DNA from: Alphaproteobacteria bacterium HT1-32
Lineage (GTDB): Bacteria; Pseudomonadota; Alphaproteobacteria; Rhodospirillales; HT1-32
Reading direction: 5' to 3'
Assembly (NCBI GenBank): GCA_009649675.1
Contig: WJPL01000001.1
Span: 2,004,469-2,068,468 of the forward strand
Length of the DNA: 64,000 nt
Position numbers and translations under genes: made by a program. Shown in pieces: positions 50,536 to 60,115 of this stretch. The notes beneath the pieces are model-generated. The model saw only the letters and a program-made list of their open reading frames with translations, did not search any database and had not been told where the DNA came from. The first letter of the stretch is position 1; each line of letters opens with the position of its first letter.

Positions 50536-53500
50536 ATGGCTTTCGGCAATGAAGATCGCAAATCGGACCGCATGGATGAACTGCTGGCGCTGATCGATAA
50601 AAGATCCGGCGGAGAGAAAGCATCCCAGACCAAACAGTTTGTCCGGCAGTATTATGAACATGTCGGCTGGCACGATCTGGCCGAGATGGACCTGGATGAA
50701 ATGTATGGTTCTGCGCTGTCTTTGTGGAATTTTGCACAGGATCACAAGCCGGGCGATACGCTTGTCCGCGTCTATAATCCCCGCTTTGAGGAACAGGGCT
50801 GGAAAGCCGACCATACGATTGTCGAGATCGTAACGGATGATATGCCGTTCCTCGTCGATTCCGGTACGGCGCTTCTGCAATCACATGATCTGAATGTGCA
50901 TCTGATTATTCATCCGATTGTCCGCCTGCGCCGCGCCAAGGATGGGTCTGTTACCGATGTTCTGGATGAGGACGCGGAAGGTGCAGATGTTACCGCGACA
51001 TCCTGCATGCATTTTGAGATCAATGAACAGACTGACCCGGCGGTTCTGAAGCGCCTGCATGATGACCTGTCCGAGGTTTATGCCGATGTCCGGGCCTCAG
51101 TCGAGGACTGGCCGGCAATGCGCAAGGCGGCGCAGGATGAGATCGGTGGTTTACGCAAGGCCGCAGACAGTTCTGCTGATGGGGAAGAGTTGCAGGAAGC
51201 GGCTGACTTTTTGCAATGGCTGCATGACGATCATTTCATTTTTCTCGGCTATCGCGATTACAGCTATCCGAAGAAGGGCAGCAAGGGTAGCGTCGACCCG
51301 AAGAGCGGCCTTGGTGTGTTGCGCGATGCAAAACGCGTCCTGATGCGCGAACTGCGCGATGTCGAGGATATGCCGGCAGATGTGTTGCGCTTCGTCAATT
51401 CACCGGAATTGCTGATGGTGACCAAGGCAGAAGGTGCTTCTTACATTCACCGCGCGGCCCGGCTTGATATCATCGGCGTCAAACAATTCGACAAGTCCGG
51501 CAAGGCAATCGGTCAGCGCCTGTTCGCGGGCCTGTTCACCTCCGTCGCCTATAACCGCAGCCCGTCGGAAATTCCGATGCTGCGGCGCCGGGTCAGTACC
51601 ATTCTGAAGAAAGCCGGTCTGCGGCCGAGCAGCCATGATGGCAAGGCGCTGGTCAATATCCTTGAAACCTATCCCCGTGATGAACTGTTTCAGGCGGAAA
51701 TCGGGGCATTATTTGAAACCTCGATGGGTATCCTGCAGCTTCAGGAACGCCAGCGGGTCGCCCTGTTCCTGCGTCAGGACAATTTCGAGCGGTTCATTTC
51801 CTGCCTCGTTTATGTGCCGCGTGACAATTATTCGACAGACCTCCGCAAACGGATCAACAAGATTCTCGCCAAGGCCTTCAATGGTGAAGTGACCGTCTTT
51901 TACACCCAGCTTGGCGAATCCATGCTGGCCCGGCTGCATGTCATCGTGAAGACCGAGCCGGGTAAAATCCCGGCCTATGATGCACATGATATCGAAGACA
52001 GCATTGTCGAGGCCGCCCGCACATGGACAGACCGGCTGACGGAAGCGCTGGTTTCAGACCGGGGCGAAGAACTGGGATTACGCACTGCTGATCGTTTTGG
52101 TGCGGCGTTCCCCGGTGGCTATACCGAGAAGGTTCACGCACAGGCCGCAGTCTTTGACATTGGCAAGATCGAGGAAGCGCTGGAGACAGGCCGGATCGGC
52201 ATGAACCTGTATCGCCCCATCGAGGCAGGGCCGAACGAAGTTCGTTTCAAGCTGTATCATCCGAAAGGGGCGGTGCCGTTATCGGTTGTCATGCCGATGC
52301 TGGAAAATATGGGTCTGAACGTCATCGACGAACAACCCACATCGGTGCGCCCGGCAGAGAGCGACATGGTGATGATCCATGATTTTGGTCTCGCCACCTG
52401 TGATGGTGCGGCCATTGATCTGGCTGCCGTGCGGATGAATTTCCATACCGCCTTTGAGGCGCTCTGGACCGACGAGCTGGAGAATGACGGGTTCAACGCG
52501 CTGGTTCTGTCCGGTCTGGCGCCCCGCGAAATTACCATCATCCGGGCCTATGCGAAGTTTCTCCGTCAGGCCGGTATCACTTTCAGCCAGTCTTATATTG
52601 AAGAGACACTGGCCAAGCATTCAGCCATCACGCGGTTGCTGATCGAACTGTTCATGGCACGATTTGATCCGGCAGCCGACGGCAAGCGGGAAGCAAAGTC
52701 GAAGGCGCTGGTAAAGTCTGTCGTTGCGCATCTGAACGATGTGGTCAATGCGGATGAAGACCGCATGCTGGGCCGGTTCCTGAACTGCATTACCTCGACC
52801 CTGCGGACCAATTTCTTCCAGAAGGCGGAAGACGGTGGGCCGAAGCCGGCACTGAGCTTCAAATTTGATTCAAAGGCTCTGCTGGAATTGCCGCTGCCTG
52901 CCCCGCTGCGGGAGATTTTCGTCTACAGCCCGCGGCTTGAAGCAATCCATCTGCGGTTTGGTCTGGTCGCCCGCGGGGGGCTGCGCTGGTCCGACCGCCG
53001 GGAGGATTTCCGGACGGAAGTGCTGGGGCTGGTCAAGGCCCAGCAGGTCAAGAATGCGGTGATTGTGCCCGTCGGATCAAAGGGCGGATTTGTGCTGAAG
53101 CGGGCACCGAAAGAAGGTGGTCGCGAGGCCTTCATGGAAGAAGGCGTTGCCTGCTACAAGACGTTCCTGCGCTCAATGCTGGATATCACCGACAATCTGG
53201 TCGGTGGTGAAATTGTACCGCCGGTTGATGTGGTGCGCTGGGATGATGACGATCCCTATCTTGTTGTCGCGGCGGATAAGGGAACGGCAACCTTCTCGGA
53301 TTATGCCAACTCTGTTTCTGCGGAATATGGTTTCTGGCTGGATGACGCCTTCGCTTCCGGCGGCAGTCAGGGCTACGATCACAAGAAAATGGGCATTACC
53401 GCCCGCGGCGCCTGGGAAAGCGTGAAACGGCACTTCCGTGAAATGGGCACAAACTGTCAGGTTGACCCCTTCACCTGTGTCGGCGTCGGGGATATGGCCG

Positions 53501-55368
53501 GTGATGTGTTCGGTAACGGGATGCTGAATTCCCCGGTGACGAAACTGGTTGGCGCCTTCAACCATATGCATATCTTCATTGATCCGGACCCGGATGTGAA
53601 AGCCAGCTACGCCGAGCGTCAGCGACTGTTCGACCTGCCCCGTTCAAGCTGGACGGATTACAACAGCAAGCTGATTTCCAAAGGCGGCGGAATTTTCGAG
53701 CGGTCGGCGAAGTCGATCAAGCTGTCCCCGGAAATCCGCAAGCTGTTTGATATCACGGAGACGGAACTGGCTCCGAGCGACCTGATCCGGACGATGCTGA
53801 AAGCGAACGTCGACCTGCTATGGTTCGGGGGTATTGGCACCTATATCAAATCCTCCGACGAGAGCCATACGGATGCCGGGGACCGGGCGAATGACGCGCT
53901 CCGCGTCAATGGTGAGGATTTGCGGGCGAGTGTTATCGGTGAGGGTGCGAATCTGGGAACGACCCAGCTTGGCCGTATCGAAGCCGCGATGACCGGAGTC
54001 CGGCTGAACACTGATTCCATTGATAACTCTGCCGGTGTTGATTGCTCGGATCATGAGGTCAACATCAAGATTCTGCTGGGCGGTGTGGTCAATGACGGCG
54101 ACATGACCATGAAGCAGCGCAACAAGCAGCTGGTCGAAATGACCGATGAAGTCGGCGAACTGGTGTTGCGTGATAACTATCTGCAAAGTCAGGCGATCTC
54201 GCTGGTCGAACATGGCGGCGTTGCCGGACTGCATCCGCAACGGCAGCTGATGCGGATGCTGGAACGTCAGGGCCGGCTGAACCGCAGCATTGAATATCTG
54301 CCGGATGACGAGGAATTACAGGATCGGCAGAACCGAAGAATCGGTCTGACCCGACCGGAAATTTCCATTCTGATGCCTTATGCGAAAATCTGGCTGTATG
54401 ACGAACTGCTGGCTTCTGACCTGCCCGATGATCCGCAGCTTGAAGAAGACCTGGTGCGTTACTTCCCGACGCCATTGCGTGACAAATTCCGCGACCAGAT
54501 CGTGGAACACCGTCTGCGCCGGGAAATCATTACCACGGTTGTCGCCAATTCCATGATCAACCGGGTTGGCGGCTGGTTCGCGGCGGAAATCGGAGAGCGC
54601 ACGGGCATGGGGCTGGTCGATATTGCCCGCGCCTACACCATTACCCGTGATGTGTTCGCCCTGCGCAGCGTCTGGGCCGAGATAGAGTCGCTGGATAACA
54701 AGGTCGCGGCGGATGTGCAGATCCGGATGCTGGAATGGATCAACAAGCTGATCTCCGGCGGCGTGTTGTGGTTCCTGCGTAATGGCCCGCATCCGCTGGA
54801 TATTGCGGCCAACATCAAAACATTCCAGGCTGGTGTGAAAGAGATTGCGGACAATCTGGATAATCTGGTTGTCGGCGATGTGAAGGATATCCTTGCCCGC
54901 CGGGCAGAGAAAATGATCGCTGACAAGGTGCCGGCAGCACTGGCCCGCAAGGTCGCCAATATGTCGATCATGGTGACGGCCTGTGACATCTGTCGCATCG
55001 CAGCGACCTCCGGCAAGAAAGTCAGTGATGTCGGGGCGTTGTATTTCAATGTAGGTGATCGTTTCGGGCTGGACTGGATCCGTCTGGCATCGGACGGTGC
55101 TGAAGGTGACAGTCACTGGGAACGGCTTGCCGTCTCGGCCATTGTCGAGGATTTCTACAGCCATCAGCAGGCAATTACGGCGGCGATTCTGCAGGCATCG
55201 AAGGGCAAGACCTCCGACGACGCGATTGAAAACTGGATTGCCGGAAATCAGGTCGCGGTGGATCGCACGGCACAGTTGCTTGGTGAATTCCAGTCGATGT
55301 CCGGCACGGTTGATCTTGCCATGCTCGCCGTCGCTAACCGGCAGTTCAGGACGATGATCGAGACGTGA
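50536..55368 (+). CDS. gdhB: NAD-specific glutamate dehydrogenase, large (180-kDa) type
   Basis: This 1610-aa enzyme deaminates glutamate to 2-oxoglutarate with NAD+. The long N-terminal half (residues 1 to about 700) contains regulatory ACT-like regions. The catalytic domain follows: GGLRWSDRREDFRTEVLGL and KNAVIVPVGSKGGFVLKR (about residues 815-855), then CVGVGDMAGDVFGNGML (about 980-1000) for NAD binding. The length fits the large bacterial class typical of Caulobacter and Azospirillum-like organisms. The start is the ATG with GGGAG 7 nt upstream, not the in-frame ATG 18 bp earlier. It overlaps the next gene by 4 bp. The gene symbol is a family usage. Confidence 0.95.
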   Translation: MAFGNEDRKSDRMDELLALIDKRSGGEKASQTKQFVRQYYEHVGWHDLAEMDLDEMYGSALSLWNFAQDHKPGDTLVRVYNPRFEEQGWKADHTIVEIVTDDMPFLVDSGTALLQSHDLNVHLIIHPIVRLRRAKDGSVTDVLDEDAEGADVTATSCMHFEINEQTDPAVLKRLHDDLSEVYADVRASVEDWPAMRKAAQDEIGGLRKAADSSADGEELQEAADFLQWLHDDHFIFLGYRDYSYPKKGSKGSVDPKSGLGVLRDAKRVLMRELRDVEDMPADVLRFVNSPELLMVTKAEGASYIHRAARLDIIGVKQFDKSGKAIGQRLFAGLFTSVAYNRSPSEIPMLRRRVSTILKKAGLRPSSHDGKALVNILETYPRDELFQAEIGALFETSMGILQLQERQRVALFLRQDNFERFISCLVYVPRDNYSTDLRKRINKILAKAFNGEVTVFYTQLGESMLARLHVIVKTEPGKIPAYDAHDIEDSIVEAARTWTDRLTEALVSDRGEELGLRTADRFGAAFPGGYTEKVHAQAAVFDIGKIEEALETGRIGMNLYRPIEAGPNEVRFKLYHPKGAVPLSVVMPMLENMGLNVIDEQPTSVRPAESDMVMIHDFGLATCDGAAIDLAAVRMNFHTAFEALWTDELENDGFNALVLSGLAPREITIIRAYAKFLRQAGITFSQSYIEETLAKHSAITRLLIELFMARFDPAADGKREAKSKALVKSVVAHLNDVVNADEDRMLGRFLNCITSTLRTNFFQKAEDGGPKPALSFKFDSKALLELPLPAPLREIFVYSPRLEAIHLRFGLVARGGLRWSDRREDFRTEVLGLVKAQQVKNAVIVPVGSKGGFVLKRAPKEGGREAFMEEGVACYKTFLRSMLDITDNLVGGEIVPPVDVVRWDDDDPYLVVAADKGTATFSDYANSVSAEYGFWLDDAFASGGSQGYDHKKMGITARGAWESVKRHFREMGTNCQVDPFTCVGVGDMAGDVFGNGMLNSPVTKLVGAFNHMHIFIDPDPDVKASYAERQRLFDLPRSSWTDYNSKLISKGGGIFERSAKSIKLSPEIRKLFDITETELAPSDLIRTMLKANVDLLWFGGIGTYIKSSDESHTDAGDRANDALRVNGEDLRASVIGEGANLGTTQLGRIEAAMTGVRLNTDSIDNSAGVDCSDHEVNIKILLGGVVNDGDMTMKQRNKQLVEMTDEVGELVLRDNYLQSQAISLVEHGGVAGLHPQRQLMRMLERQGRLNRSIEYLPDDEELQDRQNRRIGLTRPEISILMPYAKIWLYDELLASDLPDDPQLEEDLVRYFPTPLRDKFRDQIVEHRLRREIITTVVANSMINRVGGWFAAEIGERTGMGLVDIARAYTITRDVFALRSVWAEIESLDNKVAADVQIRMLEWINKLISGGVLWFLRNGPHPLDIAANIKTFQAGVKEIADNLDNLVVGDVKDILARRAEKMIADKVPAALARKVANMSIMVTACDICRIAATSGKKVSDVGALYFNVGDRFGLDWIRLASDGAEGDSHWERLAVSAIVEDFYSHQQAITAAILQASKGKTSDDAIENWIAGNQVAVDRTAQLLGEFQSMSGTVDLAMLAVANRQFRTMIET

Positions 55369-56636
55369 GTACAGAAAAACCGGCGTCGACCAGGGCCCTG
55401 ATTGCCTGGTCATTCTATGACTGGGCGAACAGTGCCTTTCCGACGACAGTCATCAGCTTCGTCTTCGCGGCCTATTTCGCCAAGGCTGTCGCCCCGACCG
55501 AGGAACTCGGTCAGGTCTGGTGGAGCTGGGGGGTCGGTGTCTCGGCGCTGGTTGTTGCCATCATTGCACCTGTGCTGGGCGCGATCGCCGACAAGGATGG
55601 ACGCCGCAAACCCTGGATCGCAGCCTTTACCCTGCTCTGTATCGCTGCGACGGCCGGGTTGTGGTTTATCCGCCCGGAAGCGGAACTGGCGATCATGGCG
55701 CTGGTGCTGGTTGGTCTCGCCAATGTCGGCTTCGAGATGTCGTCAGTATTCTACAACGCCATGCTGCCGTCGCTGGCCCCTGCCGACCGGCTGGGGCGGT
55801 GGTCGGGCTGGGCCTGGGGGATCGGTTATGCTGGCGGTCTTGCCATGCTGGCGATCTGCCTGTTCGGTTTCGTTCAGGCTGAAACACCCCTGTTTGGTGT
55901 CGGCAAGGAAGATGCGGCAAATGTTCGGGTAACCTCGGTGGCTGTGACGGTCTGGTTTGCCGTCTTCTCGCTGCCGATGTTCCTGATGACTCCGGACAGC
56001 CCTGGTCAGGGGCGCCCGATGACCGAGTCCGTGCGGGAAGGTCTGGCCCAGCTTGCGGCGACCTTCTCCCGTGTCCGCGATTATCGTGATATTGCCGTCT
56101 TCCTGCTGGCCCGGGTGCTCTATATCGACGGCCTGACAACCCTGTTTGTGGTCGGTGCGATTTTTGCGGGGACGGTTTTCGGACTGACCTTCGAAGAAAT
56201 CATTCTGTTCGGTATCGCGATCAATGTCTTTTCGGGTGTCGGTGCGGCGCTGTTCGGCTGGGTGGATGATCTGATCGGCCCGAAACCGACCATTCTGATT
56301 TCGATTGCCGGGCTGGTTCTGCTGGTTGTGGGGCTGCTGATGGTCGAGTCAAAAACCCTGTTCTGGACCTTTGGACTGCCGCTCGGATTGTTTGTCGGCC
56401 CGATTCAGGCGGCAAGCCGGACCATGATGGCGCAGCTTGCGCCGCCGGAATTGCGCGGTGAGATGTTCGGGCTGTTCGCCTTTTCCGGCAAGGCGACGGC
56501 TTTTGTCGGGCCTATTCTGCTGGGCAGCGTGACGGCGATAACAGGCTCTCAGCGAATCGGCATGGGCGTCATCGTTGCGATGCTGATTGGTGGCGGCCTG
56601 TTGCTGGCGGCTGTGCGGATGCCGGCCCGGAAATAG
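55365..56636 (+). CDS. MFS transporter, UMF1/ATG22-like
   Basis: This 423-aa permease has 11-12 hydrophobic helices. The opening ALIAWSFYDWANSAFPTTV is the mark of the UMF1 branch, related to fungal ATG22 vacuolar amino-acid effluxers. A cytoplasmic loop near residue 205-225 (SPGQGRPMTESVREG) separates the halves. The GTG start overlaps the gdh stop (GTGA), so translation is coupled to glutamate dehydrogenase; export or uptake of an amino acid linked to glutamate breakdown is a reasonable guess but not shown. Confidence 0.88.
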   Translation: MSTEKPASTRALIAWSFYDWANSAFPTTVISFVFAAYFAKAVAPTEELGQVWWSWGVGVSALVVAIIAPVLGAIADKDGRRKPWIAAFTLLCIAATAGLWFIRPEAELAIMALVLVGLANVGFEMSSVFYNAMLPSLAPADRLGRWSGWAWGIGYAGGLAMLAICLFGFVQAETPLFGVGKEDAANVRVTSVAVTVWFAVFSLPMFLMTPDSPGQGRPMTESVREGLAQLAATFSRVRDYRDIAVFLLARVLYIDGLTTLFVVGAIFAGTVFGLTFEEIILFGIAINVFSGVGAALFGWVDDLIGPKPTILISIAGLVLLVVGLLMVESKTLFWTFGLPLGLFVGPIQAASRTMMAQLAPPELRGEMFGLFAFSGKATAFVGPILLGSVTAITGSQRIGMGVIVAMLIGGGLLLAAVRMPARK

Positions 56637-56646
56637 GAACCGGAGG

Positions 56647-56967
56647 TCAGTCCAGCTTTACCGCTGTGCCATTGACGCTGAGCAGAATCATCGGGCGGCT
56701 GTCGCCAAGCACCTGATAGTCGAAATCGACACCGACCACGGCATCAGCCCCCATGGCGGTCGCTTTTTCCGCAATGGTTTTCTCTGCTGCCTTGTGAAGG
56801 CTGTCGACGTCGGCTTCAAAAACGCCGCTTTGCGAATGGATAATGGCTACCGCGTTCTTCAGGAAATCCTTGAAGACGCTGGCGCCGACAACGGCTGCAC
56901 CGGAAACGGACCCCATATATTCGGTGATCCGGCGGCCTTCGATATTGTCAGTGGTTGTGATGATCAT
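56647..56967 (-). CDS. YbjQ family (UPF0145) protein, copy A
   Basis: This 106-aa protein matches the YbjQ/DUF74 family, which forms pentameric rings and is often called heavy-metal-binding, without firm function. It shows MIITTTDNIEGRRITEYMG at the start and KATAMGADAVVGVDFDYQVLG near the end. It starts 3 bp after the stop of copy B and shares its layout throughout, so the two are tandem paralogues. It is convergent with the MFS gene (10-bp gap). Confidence 0.92.
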   Translation of the reverse strand: MIITTTDNIEGRRITEYMGSVSGAAVVGASVFKDFLKNAVAIIHSQSGVFEADVDSLHKAAEKTIAEKATAMGADAVVGVDFDYQVLGDSRPMILLSVNGTAVKLD

Positions 56968-56970
56968 CGG

Positions 56971-57294
56971 TCAGGCCAGCTTTACGGCGGTGCCGTTTGC
57001 GCTGACAATCAGCATGGTTTTCTTGTCACCACCGACGACTTCATAATCCAGATCAATCCCGACGACGGCATCTGCACCGGCTGATTTTGCTTCTTCCATG
57101 AGATCTTCCAGTGCCGCTTCCTTGGCCTCTTTCAGGATCTTCTGGTAGGAGCCGGACCTGCCGCCGACAACATCCCGGATGGATGCAAAAAAGTCACTGA
57201 ACAGATTGGTTCCCATCACCGCTTCTCCGGCGACGACGCCCCGATATTCAATGATAACATGGCCTTCAACGGAATCGGTCGTTGTTATAATCAT
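56971..57294 (-). CDS. YbjQ family (UPF0145) protein, copy B
   Basis: This 107-aa paralogue of copy A begins [19 protein letters not shown] and carries [20 protein letters not shown]. The ATG at 57294 has GAGGA upstream (minus strand); a 29-codon extension beyond it looks non-coding. The two copies are clearly related but differ at many positions, for example in the central region ([18 protein letters not shown] versus HSQSGVFEADVDSLHKAA), so the duplication is old. Hetero-oligomers are possible. Confidence 0.92.
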   Translation of the reverse strand: MIITTTDSVEGHVIIEYRGVVAGEAVMGTNLFSDFFASIRDVVGGRSGSYQKILKEAKEAALEDLMEEAKSAGADAVVGIDLDYEVVGGDKKTMLIVSANGTAVKLA

Positions 57295-57425
57295 CTTTAT
57301 CCTCGCTGAATTGACAACATACCCATTCCCCGCAACAGAAGAATGACGCCAAACCGGGGGCGGAATCAAACGCTCTCTCACCTGCCGTACTTGCGGCAGG
57401 GAGAATGTCGTCCTAGGAAGACGAT

Positions 57426-58403
57426 ATGGAACGCAATATTCTCGTTACGGGCGGTGCCGGTTATATCGGCAGTCACATCGTTCATGCTCTCTGCGACAGT
57501 GGTGTGCAGGTTGTGGTGGTCGACGATCTGTCGCGGGGTGACCGGGCCCTGCTGCCTGACGACGTGACGTTTGTTGAGGCAGATATCTGTGATGAGGCGG
57601 CTGTTGAAGCGGTATTTTCAACCTGTCGCCCGACCGCTGTGATGCATCTGGCAGCCCGGTCGCTGGTGCCGGAATCACTACAGCAGCCACTGGAATATTA
57701 TCGCGTCAATGTCGAAGGTACGCGGCTTCTGGCTGCCGCCTGCAAGGCGCATGATGTTAAATCCTTTATTTATTCGTCTACGGCCTCGGTTTACGGCGCG
57801 CCTGAAACGCAGCCTGTCGCGGAAACGACCCGGAAGGAACCGGAAAACCCCTATGGTGCCTCCAAGCTGGCCGGTGAATGGGTTTTGCGGGATGCGTATC
57901 TTGCCGGTGGCCCGGCCTGTGTAACGCTGCGTTATTTCAATGCTGCAGGCGCCGACCCGTCAGGGCGCTGCGGACAGATCGGGCCTGCTTCGCATCTGAT
58001 CAAGGTGGCGGCCCAGGTGGTTGTCGGGGCGCGTGATCATCTGGTCATCTACGGAACGGATTACCCGACTCCCGATAAAACCTGTGTGCGCGACTATCTG
58101 CATGTCTCAGACATCGCTGCGGCGCATCTTGATGCGCTGGCCTATCTTGAACGAGGTGGTGCGCCGGACAGTCTGAACCTCGGTTACGGGCGGGGATTTT
58201 CGGTCCGGGAAATTCTGGCGGTGATTGATGATCTCTATCCCGGCGCACTTGTGGTGCGGGAAGGTGACCGCCGGCCGGGTGATGTGCCGGAACTGATTGC
58301 CGCCTGTGAGCGGGCCGGAAAGGTCATCGGCTGGACACCGGCACATGCCGATCTGGTGGAAATTATCCGTACCGCAGTTGAGTGGGAAAGGGGGCTTCAG
58401 TGA
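57426..58403 (+). CDS. galE: UDP-glucose 4-epimerase
   Basis: This 325-aa short-chain dehydrogenase-type enzyme interconverts UDP-glucose and UDP-galactose. It has the NAD-binding motif [15 protein letters not shown], the catalytic serine/threonine region [11 protein letters not shown] and the Y-x3-K pair in [11 protein letters not shown], and [18 protein letters not shown]. It provides sugars for surface polysaccharide or glycolipid. It ends directly ahead of the cobalamin riboswitch but has no functional link to it. Confidence 0.94.
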   Translation: MERNILVTGGAGYIGSHIVHALCDSGVQVVVVDDLSRGDRALLPDDVTFVEADICDEAAVEAVFSTCRPTAVMHLAARSLVPESLQQPLEYYRVNVEGTRLLAAACKAHDVKSFIYSSTASVYGAPETQPVAETTRKEPENPYGASKLAGEWVLRDAYLAGGPACVTLRYFNAAGADPSGRCGQIGPASHLIKVAAQVVVGARDHLVIYGTDYPTPDKTCVRDYLHVSDIAAAHLDALAYLERGGAPDSLNLGYGRGFSVREILAVIDDLYPGALVVREGDRRPGDVPELIAACERAGKVIGWTPAHADLVEIIRTAVEWERGLQ

Positions 58404-58435
58404 CCCCCGCGCAGCAGATTGACATTGACATCCAA

Positions 58436-58650
58436 ACGGTTTGGCCTTGAATGGGAGAACGGTTGCCCAGAGGACATTTTATGTCGGGCATGAAAAGGGA
58501 ACGCGGTGATGCTGGGACTAAAGTGAACAGCAGATGCCGGGGCCGCCCTCGCGACTGTAGATGGTGATCGCCTGTTAAGAGCCACTGGTTCTGCGGAGCC
58601 GGGAAGGGAACAGGCGGGGTGATCCATAAGCCAGGAGACCTGCCGTAGGA
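58436..58650 (+). promoter_or_regulatory. Cobalamin riboswitch upstream of cbtB
   Basis: All conserved blocks occur in order: TGAAAAGGGAACGCGGTG (from 58489), GCCGCCCTCGCGACTGTAG (about 58541), GAGCCACTGG (about 58579), GCCGGGAAGG (about 58598) and AAGCCAGGAGACCTGCC (58628-58644). The end CCTGCCGT (58639-58646) is the exact complement of ACGGCAGG (58678-58685), which overlaps the cbtB ribosome site AGGGAG (58683-58688). Pairing would hide the ribosome site, so cobalamin is expected to repress translation of cbtBA. The 5' boundary is approximate. Confidence 0.93.
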
Positions 58651-58694
58651 TGCAACTCCAGCAAGGCCGTCGATGGGACGGCAGGGAGAATGAG

Positions 58695-58898
58695 ATGACG
58701 ACCGAGACACTGACACATACACAGGCCGCTGCTTCAGCAACCACGCAGACCAGTTCACGGACTGGCATTCGTGTTGTTGCCGCGCTGGCTTTTCTGTTTG
58801 GCGCAGGGCTGGTTTTTACCACCGGTCTCGCCGGTTCATCGGTGCTGCATAATGCGGCCCATGATACCCGGCATTCGCTGGCGTTTCCCTGCCACTAA
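58695..58898 (+). CDS. cbtB: Predicted cobalt transporter subunit CbtB
   Basis: This 67-aa protein has one transmembrane helix (about residues 26-48, VVAALAFLFGAGLVFTTGLA) and a C-terminal histidine-rich metal tail (LHNAAHDTRHS with a final CH), the CbtB pattern. It works with CbtA in predicted cobalt uptake. The ATG lies 6 nt after AGGGAG, inside the region controlled by the riboswitch. cbtA follows after 15 bp. Confidence 0.93.
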   Translation: MTTETLTHTQAAASATTQTSSRTGIRVVAALAFLFGAGLVFTTGLAGSSVLHNAAHDTRHSLAFPCH

Positions 58899-58913
58899 CC
58901 AGACAGGTCTGTC

Positions 58914-59660
58914 ATGATAAACCGGGTTTTGACTGCCTGCCTTGCGGCGGGCCTTTTGGCAGGTCTGGCTGGTGCCATCCTGCAGGAATTCACGACGACA
59001 CCCCTGATCCTCGAAGCTGAGAAGTATGAAACGGCTGCGGCATCTGCGCCAGCTTCCCGTTTCGTTGCCACGCAGTATGGTGAGGCGAAACTGTATCTCG
59101 CACATTCCGGCAGCCATGATGCGCCAGCCGATGGTGCGGAACCCTGGTCGCCGGAAGACGGGCTGGAGCGGCTCAGTTACACGACCATTACCTCGATTGC
59201 GACGGCCTTCGGATTCGCCCTGATGCTGCTGGCCGTGATGCTGGTCAGCAACGCAAGGATTACGCCGCGCACCGGCCTTGCCTGGGGCGCCGCCGCATTC
59301 GTTGCGACCGGTCTGGCTCCGGCCCTTGGTCTCAGCCCTGAATTGCCGGGATCAGCCGCTGCCGTGCTGGAATATCGTCAGACCTGGTGGCTGGCCACCG
59401 TCGCCCTCACCGCAGGGGGGCTCTGGCTGGTGCTGGTACTTTCCAGAAGCTGGTCGATTGTTCTCGGCATCATTCTGATCGCGCTGCCGCACATTGTCGG
59501 TGCACCCCATCCGGAAGCCTATACCAGTGTGGTTCCGTCAGAGCTGGCGGGTCACTTTTCAGCGGCATCACTGGCTGTTCATGCAGTGATCTGGGCTATC
59601 GTTGGATCGGTCATCGGGTTTATGTGGAATCGCGGTGAAAGGGATCAGGCGGTTGCCTGA
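58914..59660 (+). CDS. cbtA: Predicted cobalt transporter CbtA
   Basis: This 248-aa membrane protein has about five to six helices (near residues 5-22, 95-118, 126-148, 160-178, 182-198 and 218-238). It fits CbtA, a predicted cobalt permease found with CbtB and under B12 riboswitches. A conserved histidine-containing segment ALPHIVGAPHPEAYTSV lies in the C-terminal third and could bind the metal. Repression by cobalamin through the upstream riboswitch is expected. Confidence 0.93.
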   Translation: MINRVLTACLAAGLLAGLAGAILQEFTTTPLILEAEKYETAAASAPASRFVATQYGEAKLYLAHSGSHDAPADGAEPWSPEDGLERLSYTTITSIATAFGFALMLLAVMLVSNARITPRTGLAWGAAAFVATGLAPALGLSPELPGSAAAVLEYRQTWWLATVALTAGGLWLVLVLSRSWSIVLGIILIALPHIVGAPHPEAYTSVVPSELAGHFSAASLAVHAVIWAIVGSVIGFMWNRGERDQAVA

Positions 59661-60012
59661 TCAGTCGCGGACCACAATCACGGTCTGTGTCGCCTGCGCG
59701 GCGGGGGATGACCCTGTCGCCGGCGAGACTTTGTTTGACCGCATTGCCGGTTATCTGAAGGACGACCCGGCAATCGAGGTTCGGACGGCGGAATGTCTGG
59801 CCGTGTGCGAGCGTCCGGTGACTGTGGCCTTTCAGGCTCCGGGTAAATGGACCTATCTGCTTGGCAATGTCGATGAGACGGTCCCGCTCGATGACATTGT
59901 TGCAGCGGCCCGTGCTGTGGCGCAATCCCCGACGGGTATTCCGGCGATGGCTGACCGCCCGGCATTTTTTGAAAATGGCGTGATCTGCAGAGTTCCTCCG
60001 GTTACTGAATAA
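59635..60012 (+). CDS. DUF1636 metal-binding protein (ferredoxin-like)
   Basis: This is a protein of about 125 aa of the DUF1636 family, often linked to cobalamin genes. It has the cysteine pairs VCVAC and CLAVC, the arrangement of thioredoxin-like [2Fe-2S] ferredoxins, followed by PGKWTYLLGNVDE. No ATG starts the frame; GTG at 59635 (26-bp overlap with cbtA) is preferred, with TTG at 59653 as an alternative. It is probably co-transcribed with cbtBA under riboswitch control. An electron-transfer or cobalt-binding role is inference. Confidence 0.82.
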   Translation: MKGIRRLPDQSRTTITVCVACAAGDDPVAGETLFDRIAGYLKDDPAIEVRTAECLAVCERPVTVAFQAPGKWTYLLGNVDETVPLDDIVAAARAVAQSPTGIPAMADRPAFFENGVICRVPPVTE

Positions 60013-60115
60013 CAGTATAAAACTGCAAAATTATTTTTTATACATAGGTGAAATGTTCTTGATTTACGGCAGGGGCAATCCGGGGTCTTTGTGATGTCGA
60101 AACAGGGGAAAGCCC

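Noticed and set aside
54316-55413. 365-codon minus-strand frame opposite the end of the glutamate dehydrogenase gene
   Set aside because: The plus strand encodes a conserved enzyme here, and the antisense product has no family features.
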